Shown: positions 1-8,158 of the stretch, piece by piece
Layout of the letters: every line of letters begins with the position of its first letter
Position numbering within the stretch: the first letter of the stretch is position 1
Translations under genes and position numbers: made by a program
Notes under the pieces: model-generated
Told to the model about the DNA's origin: nothing
Database searches by the model: none
Seen by the model: only the letters and a program-made list of their open reading frames with translations
DNA from: Micromonospora sp. CP22
Lineage (GTDB): Bacteria; Actinomycetota; Actinomycetes; Mycobacteriales; Micromonosporaceae
Direction: 5' to 3'
Length of the DNA: 64,000 bases
Assembly (NCBI RefSeq): GCF_009712475.1
Contig: NZ_VCJO01000016.1
Coordinates: 28,691-92,690 of the forward strand

Positions 1-461
1 GCGTACCCGATGGCCAGCCCCATCAGCGTGAACGGTACGGACACCACGGCGACGGCGGCGGCGGCGAGCGCGAACCCCGCCACGGTGGTACGCGCCTCGG
101 TGAGCAGCGCCGCGATGAGCACCACCGGCAGCAGCGACAGGTAGGTGAGACACAGGCCCGCCAGCACCCGGCCGACGAATCGGGGCGTCGGTCCCACCGG
201 AAGGGTGCGCAGGTACGGATCCCACGGCTGGGCGCGGTCCTCGGCGACGCCGATGCCGTACTGGAAGACGTTGGCGCTGAGCACCGCGAAGGTGACCATG
301 GCGGCGGTGGCGTAGGTGGCGCCGACGGCGTTGTCGCCGACCGCCGGCACCACGAAGAAGAGCATCGCGGCGGCGGGGAAGAAGGCGCTGCCGAAGACGG
401 CCACCGGCGTCCGGACGATCTCCAGCAGTTGGTAACGGGCATGGGCCAGGGCGTACTGCAC
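1..461 (-). CDS. ABC-2 type exporter permease, 3' end cut by window edge
   Basis: Probable membrane subunit of an ABC exporter. About 153 codons are visible, beginning at a GTG. The translation starts MQYALAHARYQLLEIVRTPV, a common N terminus for ABC-2 permeases, and goes on with hydrophobic segments around residues 20-40, 50-70 and 100-150, separated by charged loops (AEDRAQPWDPYLRTLP). The GTG lies 10 nt after the stop of the ATPase gene, with a GAGGAG ribosome site overlapping that stop, so the two are co-translated. The substrate cannot be told. The C-terminal membrane segments lie outside the window. Confidence 0.85.
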   Translation of the reverse strand, partial: MQYALAHARYQLLEIVRTPVAVFGSAFFPAAAMLFFVVPAVGDNAVGATYATAAMVTFAVLSANVFQYGIGVAEDRAQPWDPYLRTLPVGPTPRFVGRVLAGLCLTYLSLLPVVLIAALLTEARTTVAGFALAAAAVAVVSVPFTLMGLAIGY

Positions 462-471
462 GGTGATCTCC

Positions 472-1371
472 TCAGGCGGGGGTCGGTACGTCGGCGTCCG
501 CCGGCCGACTGTCGGCGGTGATGGTGAGGAAGGCCTCCTCCAGCGAGGTGGGGCGGACCTCCAGGTCGCGGAAGGCCACCCCGGCGGTGACCAGGTCACG
601 GACCAGTTGGTCGGCGTCGCCGGTGAGCAGGTGGACCCGGTCCCGGTCCCGCTCCACCCGCACCACGTGCGGCAGTGTCGGCAGGTCGTCGGTGGTCAGG
701 CTGACCCGACGCAGGTCGACCACTCCGCGGATGGCGGAGACGGTGTCGTCGGCGAGCACCCGACCCTGCCCGATGACCACCACCCGCTGCGCCAGCGCCT
801 CGACCTCCTCCAGGTAGTGGCTGGTGAGCAGGACCGTGCCGCCGTCGGCGTGGAAGTCCCGGATCGCGTCCCACAGCGTGCGCCGGGCCTCGACGTCGAG
901 GCCGGTGGTCGGTTCGTCGAGCAGGACCAGTCGCGGCCGACCGACGAAGGCCAGCGCCACCGCCAGCCGCCGCCGCTGCCCTCCGGACAGCCCTCCGGTC
1001 TGCCGCCGGGCCAGGTCCGCCAGGCCGAACCGGTCGAGCAGCTCGGCCCGTGGGACGGGGTCGGGAAAGTGCGCCCCGACGAAGTCGACCACCTCGCCGA
1101 CGCGCAGCGTGCCGGGCAACCCGGTCTCCTGCGGGGTGACCCCGACCTGTCGGCGACGCGCGGGGTCGCGGGGATCACCGCCGAACAGCAGCACCCGGCC
1201 GCCGGTCGGCCGACGCAGACCGATGAGCAGGTTGAGCAGGGTGCTCTTGCCGGCCCCGTTCGGCCCGAGGAGGCCGACCAGTTCCCCGGCCGGCACGTCC
1301 AGGTCGACCTGGTCGAGGGCCAGTACGTCACCGTAGCGTCGGGTGGCCTGCTCGGCCCTGGCGAGGATCAT
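472..1371 (-). CDS. ABC exporter ATP-binding protein
   Basis: A 299-residue ATPase subunit of the DrrA/CcmA-like exporter class. The Walker A motif GPNGAGKST (about residue 36), Q-loop, signature LSGGQ (about 128) and Walker B LVLLDEPTTGLD (about 148) are all present. A roughly 80-residue C-terminal extension after the switch His is typical of drug or lipid exporter ATPases. Its ATG shares the ATGA with the stop of the regulator gene upstream, and the permease begins 10 nt after its own stop. It presumably powers that permease. The transported molecule is unknown. Confidence 0.93.
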   Translation of the reverse strand: MILARAEQATRRYGDVLALDQVDLDVPAGELVGLLGPNGAGKSTLLNLLIGLRRPTGGRVLLFGGDPRDPARRRQVGVTPQETGLPGTLRVGEVVDFVGAHFPDPVPRAELLDRFGLADLARRQTGGLSGGQRRRLAVALAFVGRPRLVLLDEPTTGLDVEARRTLWDAIRDFHADGGTVLLTSHYLEEVEALAQRVVVIGQGRVLADDTVSAIRGVVDLRRVSLTTDDLPTLPHVVRVERDRDRVHLLTGDADQLVRDLVTAGVAFRDLEVRPTSLEEAFLTITADSRPADADVPTPA

Positions 1372-1679
1372 GGTGTCTCCTTGACGTCGGCGGGTGCGAG
1401 CAGCGAGCGGATCGCTTCCGTGTACTCCTCGAAGGCCAGGCGGCCCCGGCGGGTGAGGGCGATCAGGGTGACCGGGGTACGTCCCCGGTGGGTCTTGGTG
1501 ACGGCGACGTACCCGGCTTCCTCCAGTCGCCGCAGGTGCACCGAGAGGTTTCCGGCGGTCATCCCGAGGACCTCCTGGAGACGAGGGAAGGTCACCTGAT
1601 CACATTCGGGCAGAGCGGAGAGCGAGGCGACCACTCTCAACCGTGCCTGGGCGTGGATTACCGGATCGAGTTCGGTCAC
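1368..1679 (-). CDS. Winged-helix transcriptional regulator (MarR/ArsR-like, HTH_34 type)
   Basis: A 103-residue DNA-binding protein beginning VTELDPVIHAQARLRVV. The pattern is that of small winged-helix regulators: helix-turn-helix around residues 28-52 (LQEVLGMTAGNLSVHLRRLE) and a wing containing HRGRTPVTLIALT. I chose the GTG at 1679 because it overlaps the TGA of the upstream membrane-protein gene, which gives four genes coupled without gaps. Longer in-frame starts would run back through that gene. It likely controls this exporter operon, perhaps through the palindrome at 2322-2338 (inference). Confidence 0.88.
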   Translation of the reverse strand: MTELDPVIHAQARLRVVASLSALPECDQVTFPRLQEVLGMTAGNLSVHLRRLEEAGYVAVTKTHRGRTPVTLIALTRRGRLAFEEYTEAIRSLLAPADVKETP

Positions 1680-2314
1680 GCTTGACCCCTCCGGCGGAGC
1701 CAGCCGAGCAGGCCGGCCAGGAGCATCCCGCCACCGCCGGCCACCGACACGACCAGCGCGTGCCAGCCGGGGCCGGCGATGGTGCCGAGCACGTTGACCG
1801 CGGTGATCCAGACGCCGAGCAGGAACAGCGGGCGCTCCATCCAGATCGCGCCGCCGGCCATGTGCAGGATGCCGGTCAGACCCACCGCGAGGGCTGACCA
1901 GAGCAGGCCGATGAGGTCCGGCGGGAGGCTGTCGGACACCCGACCGGCGAGCACGAAGATGGTCAGGAAGCCCAGCCCCCAGGACCAGCCGTACCAGGCG
2001 CCACGCCGGGCGGACTCCCCGGTCACCTGTCCGTGCGCCCGTACGCCGGCCACCGCGGTGACGGCACCGGCGGCGGTCAGCAGCACGAACAATGTGGTCA
2101 GTGGCAGCCACGAGGGCATCCCGACCAGGGGCGTGTCACCCGGCGAGTAGTAGAGGAAGTGCAGCCCGAAGCCGATCAGCCAGGCCAGCCCCCAGGGCCA
2201 GTAGTAGGCACGGGGGTCGGGCTCGAACTGGCGGGCGGCGGTCGCCCGCTGCTCGTCGATCAGTCGCAGGGCGGCAGCCGGGTCCTCGGGTGGCAGGTCA
2301 TCGTCGGTGTTCAC
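1676..2314 (-). CDS. Multipass membrane protein of the exporter operon
   Basis: A 212-residue protein of unknown function. A charged N-terminal region (DDDLPPEDPAAALRLIDEQRA) is followed by about six hydrophobic stretches, including WPWGLAWLIGFGLHFLYY and LTTLFVLLTAAGAVTAVAGV. It is the first gene of the four-gene operon with the winged-helix regulator and ABC exporter. I chose the GTG at 2314 because a TAnnnT -10 element (TAAAGT) ends 7 nt upstream, which fits a leaderless transcript. A longer in-frame start would lie inside the palindrome. Membrane proteins of this kind often sit beside HTH_34 regulators. Confidence 0.8.
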   Translation of the reverse strand: MNTDDDLPPEDPAAALRLIDEQRATAARQFEPDPRAYYWPWGLAWLIGFGLHFLYYSPGDTPLVGMPSWLPLTTLFVLLTAAGAVTAVAGVRAHGQVTGESARRGAWYGWSWGLGFLTIFVLAGRVSDSLPPDLIGLLWSALAVGLTGILHMAGGAIWMERPLFLLGVWITAVNVLGTIAGPGWHALVVSVAGGGGMLLAGLLGWLRRRGQA

Positions 2315-2321
2315 GCAAACT

Positions 2322-2338
2322 ACTTTATGGCATAAAGT
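2322..2338. promoter_or_regulatory. Perfect 17-bp palindrome, probable operator of the exporter operon
   Basis: ACTTTATG-G-CATAAAGT: two 8-bp arms around a single central base, AT-rich in a very GC-rich region. It lies 7 nt upstream of the GTG of the first operon gene. On the minus strand its right half supplies TAAAGT, a TAnnnT -10 element spaced for leaderless initiation. A bound regulator would occlude RNA polymerase. The regulator encoded two genes downstream is the natural candidate, giving autoregulation (inference). Confidence 0.72.
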
Positions 2339-2386
2339 CAAGCGTGCCGGCAGCGCCCCACCCGGGGACCCGACGCCGTGCGTCCG

Positions 2387-3193
2387 TCAGCCGCAGGTCA
2401 TTGCGATCCCGGTGGGCACCACGCCGACCACGAGCAGCCCGAACGTGGTGGTGCCGTCCGGTGCCACGGTGCCGTTGTACGGTGCGTTGCGTACCGTCAC
2501 GTCAGGGCCCGCGCCGTCGAGCACGCCACCCCAGACCGTCTGGACCTGCTGGTCGCCCGACCAGCGCCACCGGACCTGCCAGCCGTCGAGCGGCTCGCTG
2601 CCGGTGTTGCGTACGGTGACCGTGGCGACGAAGCCGGTGGCCCAACTGGCGTCGATCGCGGCGGTCGCCTCGCAGCCGGTCGACGATTGCGTCCGCACCG
2701 GCCCCCCGATGTACGGATCGCGCCGATCCTCGACGTCACTGAACCGGAACCAGTACTCGGTGTCCGGGGTCAGTCCGTCCACCGTGACCTTCCCGTAGCG
2801 CTCCATTCCGGTGACCGTCTCGGCCGCCGGGTCCCGCCACTTCTCCGCGTCGTCGCGGCTGGTGAAGAAGTGGACGGTTATCGGCAGGTCGTAACCGCAG
2901 GGCGGGCCGTTGAAGATCAGGGAGTAGCTGATGGTGATGGTGGTGGCGGTGACGTCGGAGACCTGGCCACTGATCGGCAGCGCCGGCGGGCAGGCCACCG
3001 TCGGTGACGGCGACGAGATATTGGGCGGGGTCGGGGACGGGGTCAGGCTCGGCGACGAAGGCGGGCTCGGGATCGGGGTCCACAGGGGTGCCAGGGGCGG
3101 GGCGGCCGGGGAGTCGGCGGCAGCGGCCGCGGTGACCAGGGCGCCAGCGGTCAGGGTCGCGACGGTCAGCGCCACACCGAACGTGCGGAGCAT
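2387..3193 (-). CDS. Secreted protein with fibronectin III and CBM2 domains
   Basis: 268 residues. A signal peptide (about residues 1-27, TAGALVTAAAAADS) is followed by a Pro/Ser/Thr-rich linker (about 30-65), a fibronectin type III-like domain (about 70-160, VTVDGLTPDTEYWFRFSD) and a C-terminal CBM2 cellulose-binding-type domain (about 168-268) with conserved Trp and terminal Cys. No catalytic domain is visible, so it is a non-catalytic carbohydrate-binding secreted protein or an accessory factor for polysaccharide use. I chose the ATG at 3193 because GGAGGTAACG precedes it directly. The in-frame upstream extension has no signal-peptide character. Confidence 0.82.
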   Translation of the reverse strand: MLRTFGVALTVATLTAGALVTAAAAADSPAAPPLAPLWTPIPSPPSSPSLTPSPTPPNISSPSPTVACPPALPISGQVSDVTATTITISYSLIFNGPPCGYDLPITVHFFTSRDDAEKWRDPAAETVTGMERYGKVTVDGLTPDTEYWFRFSDVEDRRDPYIGGPVRTQSSTGCEATAAIDASWATGFVATVTVRNTGSEPLDGWQVRWRWSGDQQVQTVWGGVLDGAGPDVTVRNAPYNGTVAPDGTTTFGLLVVGVVPTGIAMTCG

Positions 3194-3535
3194 CGTTACC
3201 TCCAAGAACGGTGACCGGCCGGGGGCGACGACGCGCCGGCTCCTTGGCCGGTCCGAGGGTCGGGCACCGCGTTGGGACGACTGCCAGGTGTCGACGGCGG
3301 ACGTCGGCGGCGGCACACGGGGACAGGGCTGCCCGGACCGTGACACGCGCGGTATGCCCACACCGCCGCGTGACCGCACCGGCTCCCTGGTGCGGTGGGC
3401 TCAGCCCGAGGTCGAGTCTTTCAGTCGACGTTGATCGATACAACAGTCGATGCCTGCGTACGCCCGCGAGCGGGTGGCGCACCGCACCGACAACGCCAGT
3501 TGTCGGTGCGACGTCGTTCGACGCTCAGCCGGGCG
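3194..3535. other. Intergenic region between the FnIII-CBM2 and DUF305 genes
   Basis: 342 bp without a gene I would call. The half next to 3193 should carry the promoter of the CBM2 gene, including an AT-richer stretch around 3425-3450. I could not assign a -35/-10 pair. The part near 3483-3510 is the terminator of the DUF305 gene. Open frames here are short and have no plausible product. Confidence 0.5.
3483..3510 (-). terminator. Hairpin terminator of the DUF305 gene
   Basis: Perfect 12-bp stem (CGCACCGACAAC / GTTGTCGGTGCG) with a 4-nt loop, 26 nt downstream of the DUF305 stop codon. No U-run follows, as is usual in high-GC actinomycetes. Confidence 0.72.
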
Positions 3536-4264
3536 TCAGGTCCCCTCCGCCAACGCCTGACGCATCCGGTTGATCTCGACGCTCTGCTCCACCACCACAC
3601 TGCTGGCCAGTTCGTTCACGGTGATGTCGGAACCGAGCGTCAGTGCCTCCTTGCCCATGTCGATCGCGCCCTGGTGATGGTCGGTCATCATGGCGACGAA
3701 CATCCGGTCGAACTCGGCCCCCCGGGCGGCGGTGAGTCGGTTCAGCGCCTCCGCCGACTGCATGCCGGACATGCGGTGCCGATGATCGCCACCGGAGTCA
3801 CGGTCCAGACCCCGGTCGGCAAGCCACGCCTCCAACACCTTGATCTCCGGACCCTGGGCGGCCAGGATCCGTTCCGCAATGATCTTCAGCTGGGGGTTCT
3901 CGCCCCGGTCCGCCACCAACCGGGCCATCACCAGCGCCTGCTCGTGGTGCGGAATCATCATGGTGACGAAGCGGACGTCGGCGTTGTTGTGCGGCGGGCG
4001 CGGCATCGCCGACATCTCGTTCGCCGGCAGCGACTTCGCCGGCTCGCCGGGGCGTCCGGGCATCAGCACCGGCGCGGTGGCGTCCGGCAGGCCGGGAAGT
4101 TCGATCGGCGCGGGGGTGCTCGACGTGGTCGCCGGCTCGGGCTCGCTCTGCGGCCACCAGAGCACCAGTGCCACCCCGACGGCCAGGACGGCCAACACCG
4201 CCATCTCGATCAGCACCAGCCTGCGCGAACGTGCGAGACGCTCCCGGATCCGTACCCCCAGCAC
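3536..4264 (-). CDS. DUF305 family membrane-anchored protein
   Basis: 242 residues from a GTG preceded by GGGAGG. A basic N terminus leads into one membrane segment (about residues 19-37, LIEMAVLAVLAVGVALVLWW). After a Pro/Thr-rich linker comes an exported DUF305 domain with both diagnostic histidine pairs, MMIPHHEQAL and MMTDHHQGAI. DUF305 proteins have a ferritin-like helical fold and often occur with copper or other metal homeostasis genes. None of those is adjacent here, so the role stays open. The N-terminal anchor places the domain outside the membrane. Confidence 0.88.
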   Translation of the reverse strand: MLGVRIRERLARSRRLVLIEMAVLAVLAVGVALVLWWPQSEPEPATTSSTPAPIELPGLPDATAPVLMPGRPGEPAKSLPANEMSAMPRPPHNNADVRFVTMMIPHHEQALVMARLVADRGENPQLKIIAERILAAQGPEIKVLEAWLADRGLDRDSGGDHRHRMSGMQSAEALNRLTAARGAEFDRMFVAMMTDHHQGAIDMGKEALTLGSDITVNELASSVVVEQSVEINRMRQALAEGT

Positions 4265-4491
4265 ACGTGCCTCCCGCCGTTGGTCGAGGTTGGCGGGATG
4301 TTAGCGCGGGCCGACCTGCGACGGGAGGGTACGGCCCGGCGAAAGGATCAATTGACCCCAGCTGCGACAGTTTTGCACCCCACCGGCGCCGGTCGTGTTG
4401 CTGAACCGTGACCACCAGCACATCGATGCCCTTGCCCCGACGGCGTTATCGTCCCGCTACCCCTGCTGATCCTCGACGAAGGGTGTCCTAC

Positions 4492-6162
4492 ATGTCCGAT
4501 CCAACCCCACGAGGGAGCCGAAGGCTGGCCATCAGCCTGGCCGCTACCGCTGCCCTTCTCGTCGCCGGTGTGGCCGCCGCGCCGGCGAGCGGTGCCGAGT
4601 CCACCGCGAACACCATCCCGGGGATCGACGAGATCGTCAGCTCCCCCAACCTCCAGCAGGTCGCCAACATCCCGAAGTTCGGCGGGTTCGCCAGCGAGAG
4701 CGCGTACAACTCGGACCTGGCGTTCCAGGGCGACTACGTCTTCGCCGGCAACTACAACGGTTTCAACGTCTTCGACATCAGCGACCCCACCTCGCCGCAG
4801 GTGGTCAGCCAGGTCGTCTGCGTCGGCGCGCAGGGCGACCCCTCGGTCTTCGGCAACCTGTTGTTCCTCGCGGTCGACTCGCCGCGCAGTGACGACTCGT
4901 GCGACAGCAGCAGTGGTTCGGTGGCCCAGGAGAGTTCCTGGGAGGGCGTCCGGATCTTCGACATCAGCGACAAGGCGAACCCGCGCTACATCAAGTCGGT
5001 CCGCACCGACTGCGGTTCGCACACCCTCACCCTGGTGCCGAGCAAGGACGACCAGAGCGTCTACGTCTACGTGCAGTCGTACAGCCCGTCGAGCAGCGCG
5101 TTCTACTGCAAGCCGCCGCACGACAAGATCTCGATCATCAAGGTGCCGCTGGACAACCCGACCAGCGCCTCGGTGGTGGCCACCCCGGTGCTCTTCCCCG
5201 GCACCTCCGGCAACACCAGCACCAGCGGCTGCCACGACATCACCACCTACCCCGAGCTGGACCTGGCCGCCGGTGCCTGCATGGGTGACGGCGTGCTGAT
5301 GGACATCTCCGACCGGGAGAACCCGGTGATCATCAGCCAGGTGCGGGACACCAACTTCGCGTTCTGGCACTCGGCCACGTTCAACAACGCCGGCACCAAG
5401 GTGATCTTCACCGACGAACTCGGCGGCGGCAGCGGCGCGATCTGCACCAGCAGCTACCGGGCCAACCAGGGTGCCAACGCCATCTACGACATCGTCGGCA
5501 GCGGCGCCGACCGCGAGCTGGTCTTCCGGAGCTACTTCAAGATCCCCCGGGAGAACACCGACCTGGAGAACTGCGTGGCGCACAACGGGTCGCTGATCCC
5601 GGCGATGGGCCGCGACATCATGGTCCAGGCCTGGTACCAGGGCGGCGTCTCGGTCATCGACTTCACCGACTCGGCCAACCCGGTCGAGATCGCCTTCTGG
5701 GAGCGCGGGCCGCTGTCGGACACCCGCCGCATCCTCGGTGGGGCGTGGTCGACCTACTACCACAACGGATACATCTACTCCAACGACATCCAGAAGGGCT
5801 TCGACGTCCTCAAGCTGGACGACCCGCGTACCAACAACGCCCGCGCGGTGGCCTTCAGCGAGCTGAACGTGCAGACGCAGCCGAGCTACCCGGCCTGCAC
5901 CACGGTCCTCACCGGACGTCACAACGGCAGCATGACCATCAAGGACGGGATCACCTGCATGGACGGGGTGACCCAGAACGGAGCCATCAAGGTCAACCCG
6001 GGTGCCGGGCTGATCGTGTTCAACTCGACCCTGAACGGTTCGATCCACGCGGTGAACGCCTCCGTGGTCTCCATCGTGGAGAGCCGGGTGAACGGCTCGG
6101 TGGACGCCATCGGCGCCACCATCCGCGACAGCAAGGTCAACGGTTCGGTGCGGACGAGCTGA
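4492..6162 (+). CDS. Secreted LVIVD-repeat protein with C-terminal beta-helix-like repeats
   Basis: 556 residues. A signal peptide (about 1-37, ending ALLVAGVAAAPASGAE) precedes a long domain with LVIVD-type beta-propeller repeats: FNVFDISDPTSPQVV, VRIFDISDKANPRYI, VLMDISDRENPVII and VSVIDFTDSANPVEI. The last 60 or so residues contain a separate NGS[IV] repeat (LNGSIHAVNAS, RVNGSVDAIGAT, KVNGSVRTS), which suggests a short right-handed beta-helix. The ATG at 4492 starts the signal peptide and has GAAGGG upstream. An earlier in-frame ATG at 4408 would add an arginine-rich leader and is less likely. Extracellular function unknown; transcription ends at the hairpin 26 nt downstream. Confidence 0.85.
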   Translation: MSDPTPRGSRRLAISLAATAALLVAGVAAAPASGAESTANTIPGIDEIVSSPNLQQVANIPKFGGFASESAYNSDLAFQGDYVFAGNYNGFNVFDISDPTSPQVVSQVVCVGAQGDPSVFGNLLFLAVDSPRSDDSCDSSSGSVAQESSWEGVRIFDISDKANPRYIKSVRTDCGSHTLTLVPSKDDQSVYVYVQSYSPSSSAFYCKPPHDKISIIKVPLDNPTSASVVATPVLFPGTSGNTSTSGCHDITTYPELDLAAGACMGDGVLMDISDRENPVIISQVRDTNFAFWHSATFNNAGTKVIFTDELGGGSGAICTSSYRANQGANAIYDIVGSGADRELVFRSYFKIPRENTDLENCVAHNGSLIPAMGRDIMVQAWYQGGVSVIDFTDSANPVEIAFWERGPLSDTRRILGGAWSTYYHNGYIYSNDIQKGFDVLKLDDPRTNNARAVAFSELNVQTQPSYPACTTVLTGRHNGSMTIKDGITCMDGVTQNGAIKVNPGAGLIVFNSTLNGSIHAVNASVVSIVESRVNGSVDAIGATIRDSKVNGSVRTS

Positions 6163-6187
6163 CCCGCGCCCGCGTCGCACCACACCA

Positions 6188-6223
6188 GCTCCGGCCCGGC
6201 GGGACGATCCGCCGGGCCGGAGC
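6188..6223 (+). terminator. Strong hairpin terminator after the LVIVD gene
   Basis: Perfect 15-bp stem (left arm 6188-6202, right arm 6209-6223, core GGCCCGGCGG / CCGCCGGGCC) with a 6-nt loop, 26 nt after the stop codon. No U-run. Confidence 0.8.
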
Positions 6224-6303
6224 CCTGTCACGCGGCGGGTGGTCCACGGCGCCGCAACCGTGCCCTCGCCCCCACCGTCCGCCCGACGCCGGATGCCGGA
6301 CGG

Positions 6304-6948
6304 TCATCCCAGGATTCCCTCGTGCAGCGCACGGAGCACCGCGTTGGTGCGATCCCGAGCGCCGAGCTTGGTGAGGATCGTGGAGACGTGGTTCTTGACG
6401 GTCCCCTCGGCGAGGAACAGCACCTCGGCGATCTCCCGATTGCTGTAGCCCCGCGCCACGAGCCGCAGCACCTCCTGTTCACGTTCGGTCAGGCTCTGCA
6501 CCGGTGTCGCCTGCGGACCGGCCGGAGACGGCCCGGACCGGATCGCCCGCAGCATCCGATCGGTGATCGACGGCGCGATCAGCGTGCCGCCGTCGGCGAG
6601 CGTCCGGATCGCCCGGGTGAGCTGCTCCAGCGTGACGTCCTTCAACAGATAGCCGCGGGCACCCGCGCGCAGCGCGGCGAGGACGAGTTCGTCGTCGTCG
6701 AACGTGGTCAGCACCAGCACCGGGATGTCGACGTTCTCCGCGCGTAGCCGCTCCAGCGTCCAGATGCCGTCGAACTGGGGCATCCGCAGGTCGAGCAGGA
6801 TCACGTCGGGTGAGGTACGCACGATGACCGGCAACGCGGCCCGGCCGTCGTCGGCCTCGCCGACCACGTCGATCCCGGCGACCTCCAGCAACCCCCGGAT
6901 GCCCTGCCGGATGAGCGTCTGGTCGTCGACCACCACCACCCGGATCAT
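6304..6948 (-). CDS. NarL/LuxR-family response regulator
   Basis: 214 residues. The receiver domain (about 1-120) has acidic residues VVVDDQ and the phospho-acceptor Asp in VILLDLRMPQ. A linker leads to the LuxR-type HTH (about 150-205, LTEREQEVLRLVARGYSNREIAEVLFLAEGTVKNHVS). Its ATG overlaps the stop of the sensor kinase gene (ATGA), so the two form a cognate pair. Divergent genes encode an ABC exporter, the usual target of this DesR/LiaR-like arrangement. An inverted repeat in the shared promoter region is a plausible binding site. Confidence 0.94.
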   Translation of the reverse strand: MIRVVVVDDQTLIRQGIRGLLEVAGIDVVGEADDGRAALPVIVRTSPDVILLDLRMPQFDGIWTLERLRAENVDIPVLVLTTFDDDELVLAALRAGARGYLLKDVTLEQLTRAIRTLADGGTLIAPSITDRMLRAIRSGPSPAGPQATPVQSLTEREQEVLRLVARGYSNREIAEVLFLAEGTVKNHVSTILTKLGARDRTNAVLRALHEGILG

Positions 6949-8048
6949 CGCGCCGGCACCCGGACGGTCACCCGGAACCCGTCGCTGCCGTCGACGGCAA
7001 GGTCACCACCGAGAGCGGCGAAACGCTCACCCAGGCCGCGCAGCCCGTTGCCGAGGGCGGGCCGTGGCGCTCCCCGACCGTCGTCGCGGGCGTCCAGGAC
7101 GGTCTCCCGCTCGTCGCCGGTCACCGAGATCCGCAGGGTACGCGCGTCCGCGTGCCGGATGGTGTTCGTGACGATCTCCTGCGTGGCCCGGACGAACGCC
7201 GCACTGTGCTCCTCGTCGATCCTGACTCCCGCAGCCACGTCGATGGTCACCTCCAGTCCGGGCAGATCCTGTGTCACCCGACGCAGCGCCTGCTCAAGAT
7301 CGGGGCTCTCGGTCCGCAGCCGACCAACCGTGGACCGCACGTCGCCGAGCAGGTCCCGGGCGACCCGGTTGGCCCGCTCGAGGTGGGTACGGACGGCCGG
7401 CCCCTCCAGATGACGGGCGGTCTCCAACTCCAGGGCCAGCACGGTCAGCTGGTGCCCGATCAGGTCGTGCAGTTCACGGGAGATGCGCAGCCGTTCCGCG
7501 GTGGCGGCCGACTCCGAGAGCAGGACGCTGGCGGCCTGCAACTCGACGTGCGCCTCGGCCAGCTCGCGGCGCATCCGCTGCTCGCGCAGCAGGGTGACCG
7601 AACTGAGCAGGGTCGCCACCTGAATGAGCAGGTAGAAACCCAGCGTGATGGCGCTGTCGACGACGCCGCGCATGCTCGACGCGGCAGCGAGGGCGATCAC
7701 CAGGGTGTTGCCCGCCACGACCAGCAACCCCACCCGTACCGGCACCACGTACACACTCACCGCGGCGGTGAGCACCAGCAGCACCGGCAACAGTCCCTGG
7801 CCGGACGCCGACAGCAGCAGGACCCAGGCGGTGACGACGGCCGCGGCCAACGCCGCGTACCGCGTCGGACGGGCCATCCAGGTGGCCACCGCGACGAAGG
7901 TGGCGACCAGGTAGCCGACGAAGATCGCGATCCACAGGCCCTGCGGAACGGCGGTCTCGACGGCACCGAAGAGGCCCGGAGCGGCAACGGCGACAGCCAC
8001 CACGAGCATCGCGAGGCCGGACCACTCCTCCGTTCCGACGCGTCGCAC
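6945..8048 (-). CDS. DesK-type sensor histidine kinase (HisKA_3)
   Basis: 367 residues from a GTG. About five to six membrane segments fill residues 12-150 (LAMLVVAVAVAAPGLFG, LWIAIFVGYLVATFVAVATW, LLPVLLVLTAAVSVYVV). A coiled-coil linker (about 155-190) is followed by the HisKA_3 dimerisation helix with phospho-acceptor His in SRELHDLIGHQLTVLALELE. The HATPase_c domain has the N-box EIVTNTIRHADA and glycine motif DDGRGAP and GNGLRGLGER. No extracytoplasmic sensor domain is visible, so the membrane block itself probably senses membrane or envelope stress, as in DesK/LiaS relatives (family knowledge). Confidence 0.93.
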   Translation of the reverse strand: MRRVGTEEWSGLAMLVVAVAVAAPGLFGAVETAVPQGLWIAIFVGYLVATFVAVATWMARPTRYAALAAAVVTAWVLLLSASGQGLLPVLLVLTAAVSVYVVPVRVGLLVVAGNTLVIALAAASSMRGVVDSAITLGFYLLIQVATLLSSVTLLREQRMRRELAEAHVELQAASVLLSESAATAERLRISRELHDLIGHQLTVLALELETARHLEGPAVRTHLERANRVARDLLGDVRSTVGRLRTESPDLEQALRRVTQDLPGLEVTIDVAAGVRIDEEHSAAFVRATQEIVTNTIRHADARTLRISVTGDERETVLDARDDGRGAPRPALGNGLRGLGERFAALGGDLAVDGSDGFRVTVRVPAR

Positions 8049-8087
8049 GATCCCACTCTAGGTCGGGCCGAGACCGGGCCGCCGGTG

Positions 8088-8120
8088 CCGAAAGTAATGC
8101 CCGCAGGTGATGACTTTCGG
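8088..8120. promoter_or_regulatory. Inverted repeat, probable response-regulator site
   Basis: CCGAAAGT and ACTTTCGG are perfectly complementary 8-bp arms, 17 bp apart; the core extends to AAGTnAT/ATnACTT. It sits between the divergent kinase and ABC exporter genes. Its centre (about 8104) is about 55 bp upstream of the predicted exporter start site, a usual activator position. I infer it is bound by the adjacent NarL-type regulator. Confidence 0.6.
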
Positions 8121-8123
8121 GAC

Positions 8124-8152
8124 CCGACACGGATCGGGACCGTCCGTAGCGT
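8124..8152 (+). promoter_or_regulatory. Predicted promoter of the ABC exporter operon
   Basis: CCGACA (8124-8129), a 17-bp spacer and TAGCGT (8147-8152, a TAnnnT -10) lie with only 6 nt before the ATG at 8159. Transcription would start at or next to the ATG, giving a leaderless mRNA. No Shine-Dalgarno sequence is seen, which agrees. Confidence 0.5.
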
Positions 8153-8158
8153 CGAGGT

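Noticed and set aside
4348..6231. Long minus-strand frame opposite the LVIVD gene
   Set aside because: Val/Asp/Arg-rich shadow with no domains. The plus strand has a signal peptide and repeats.
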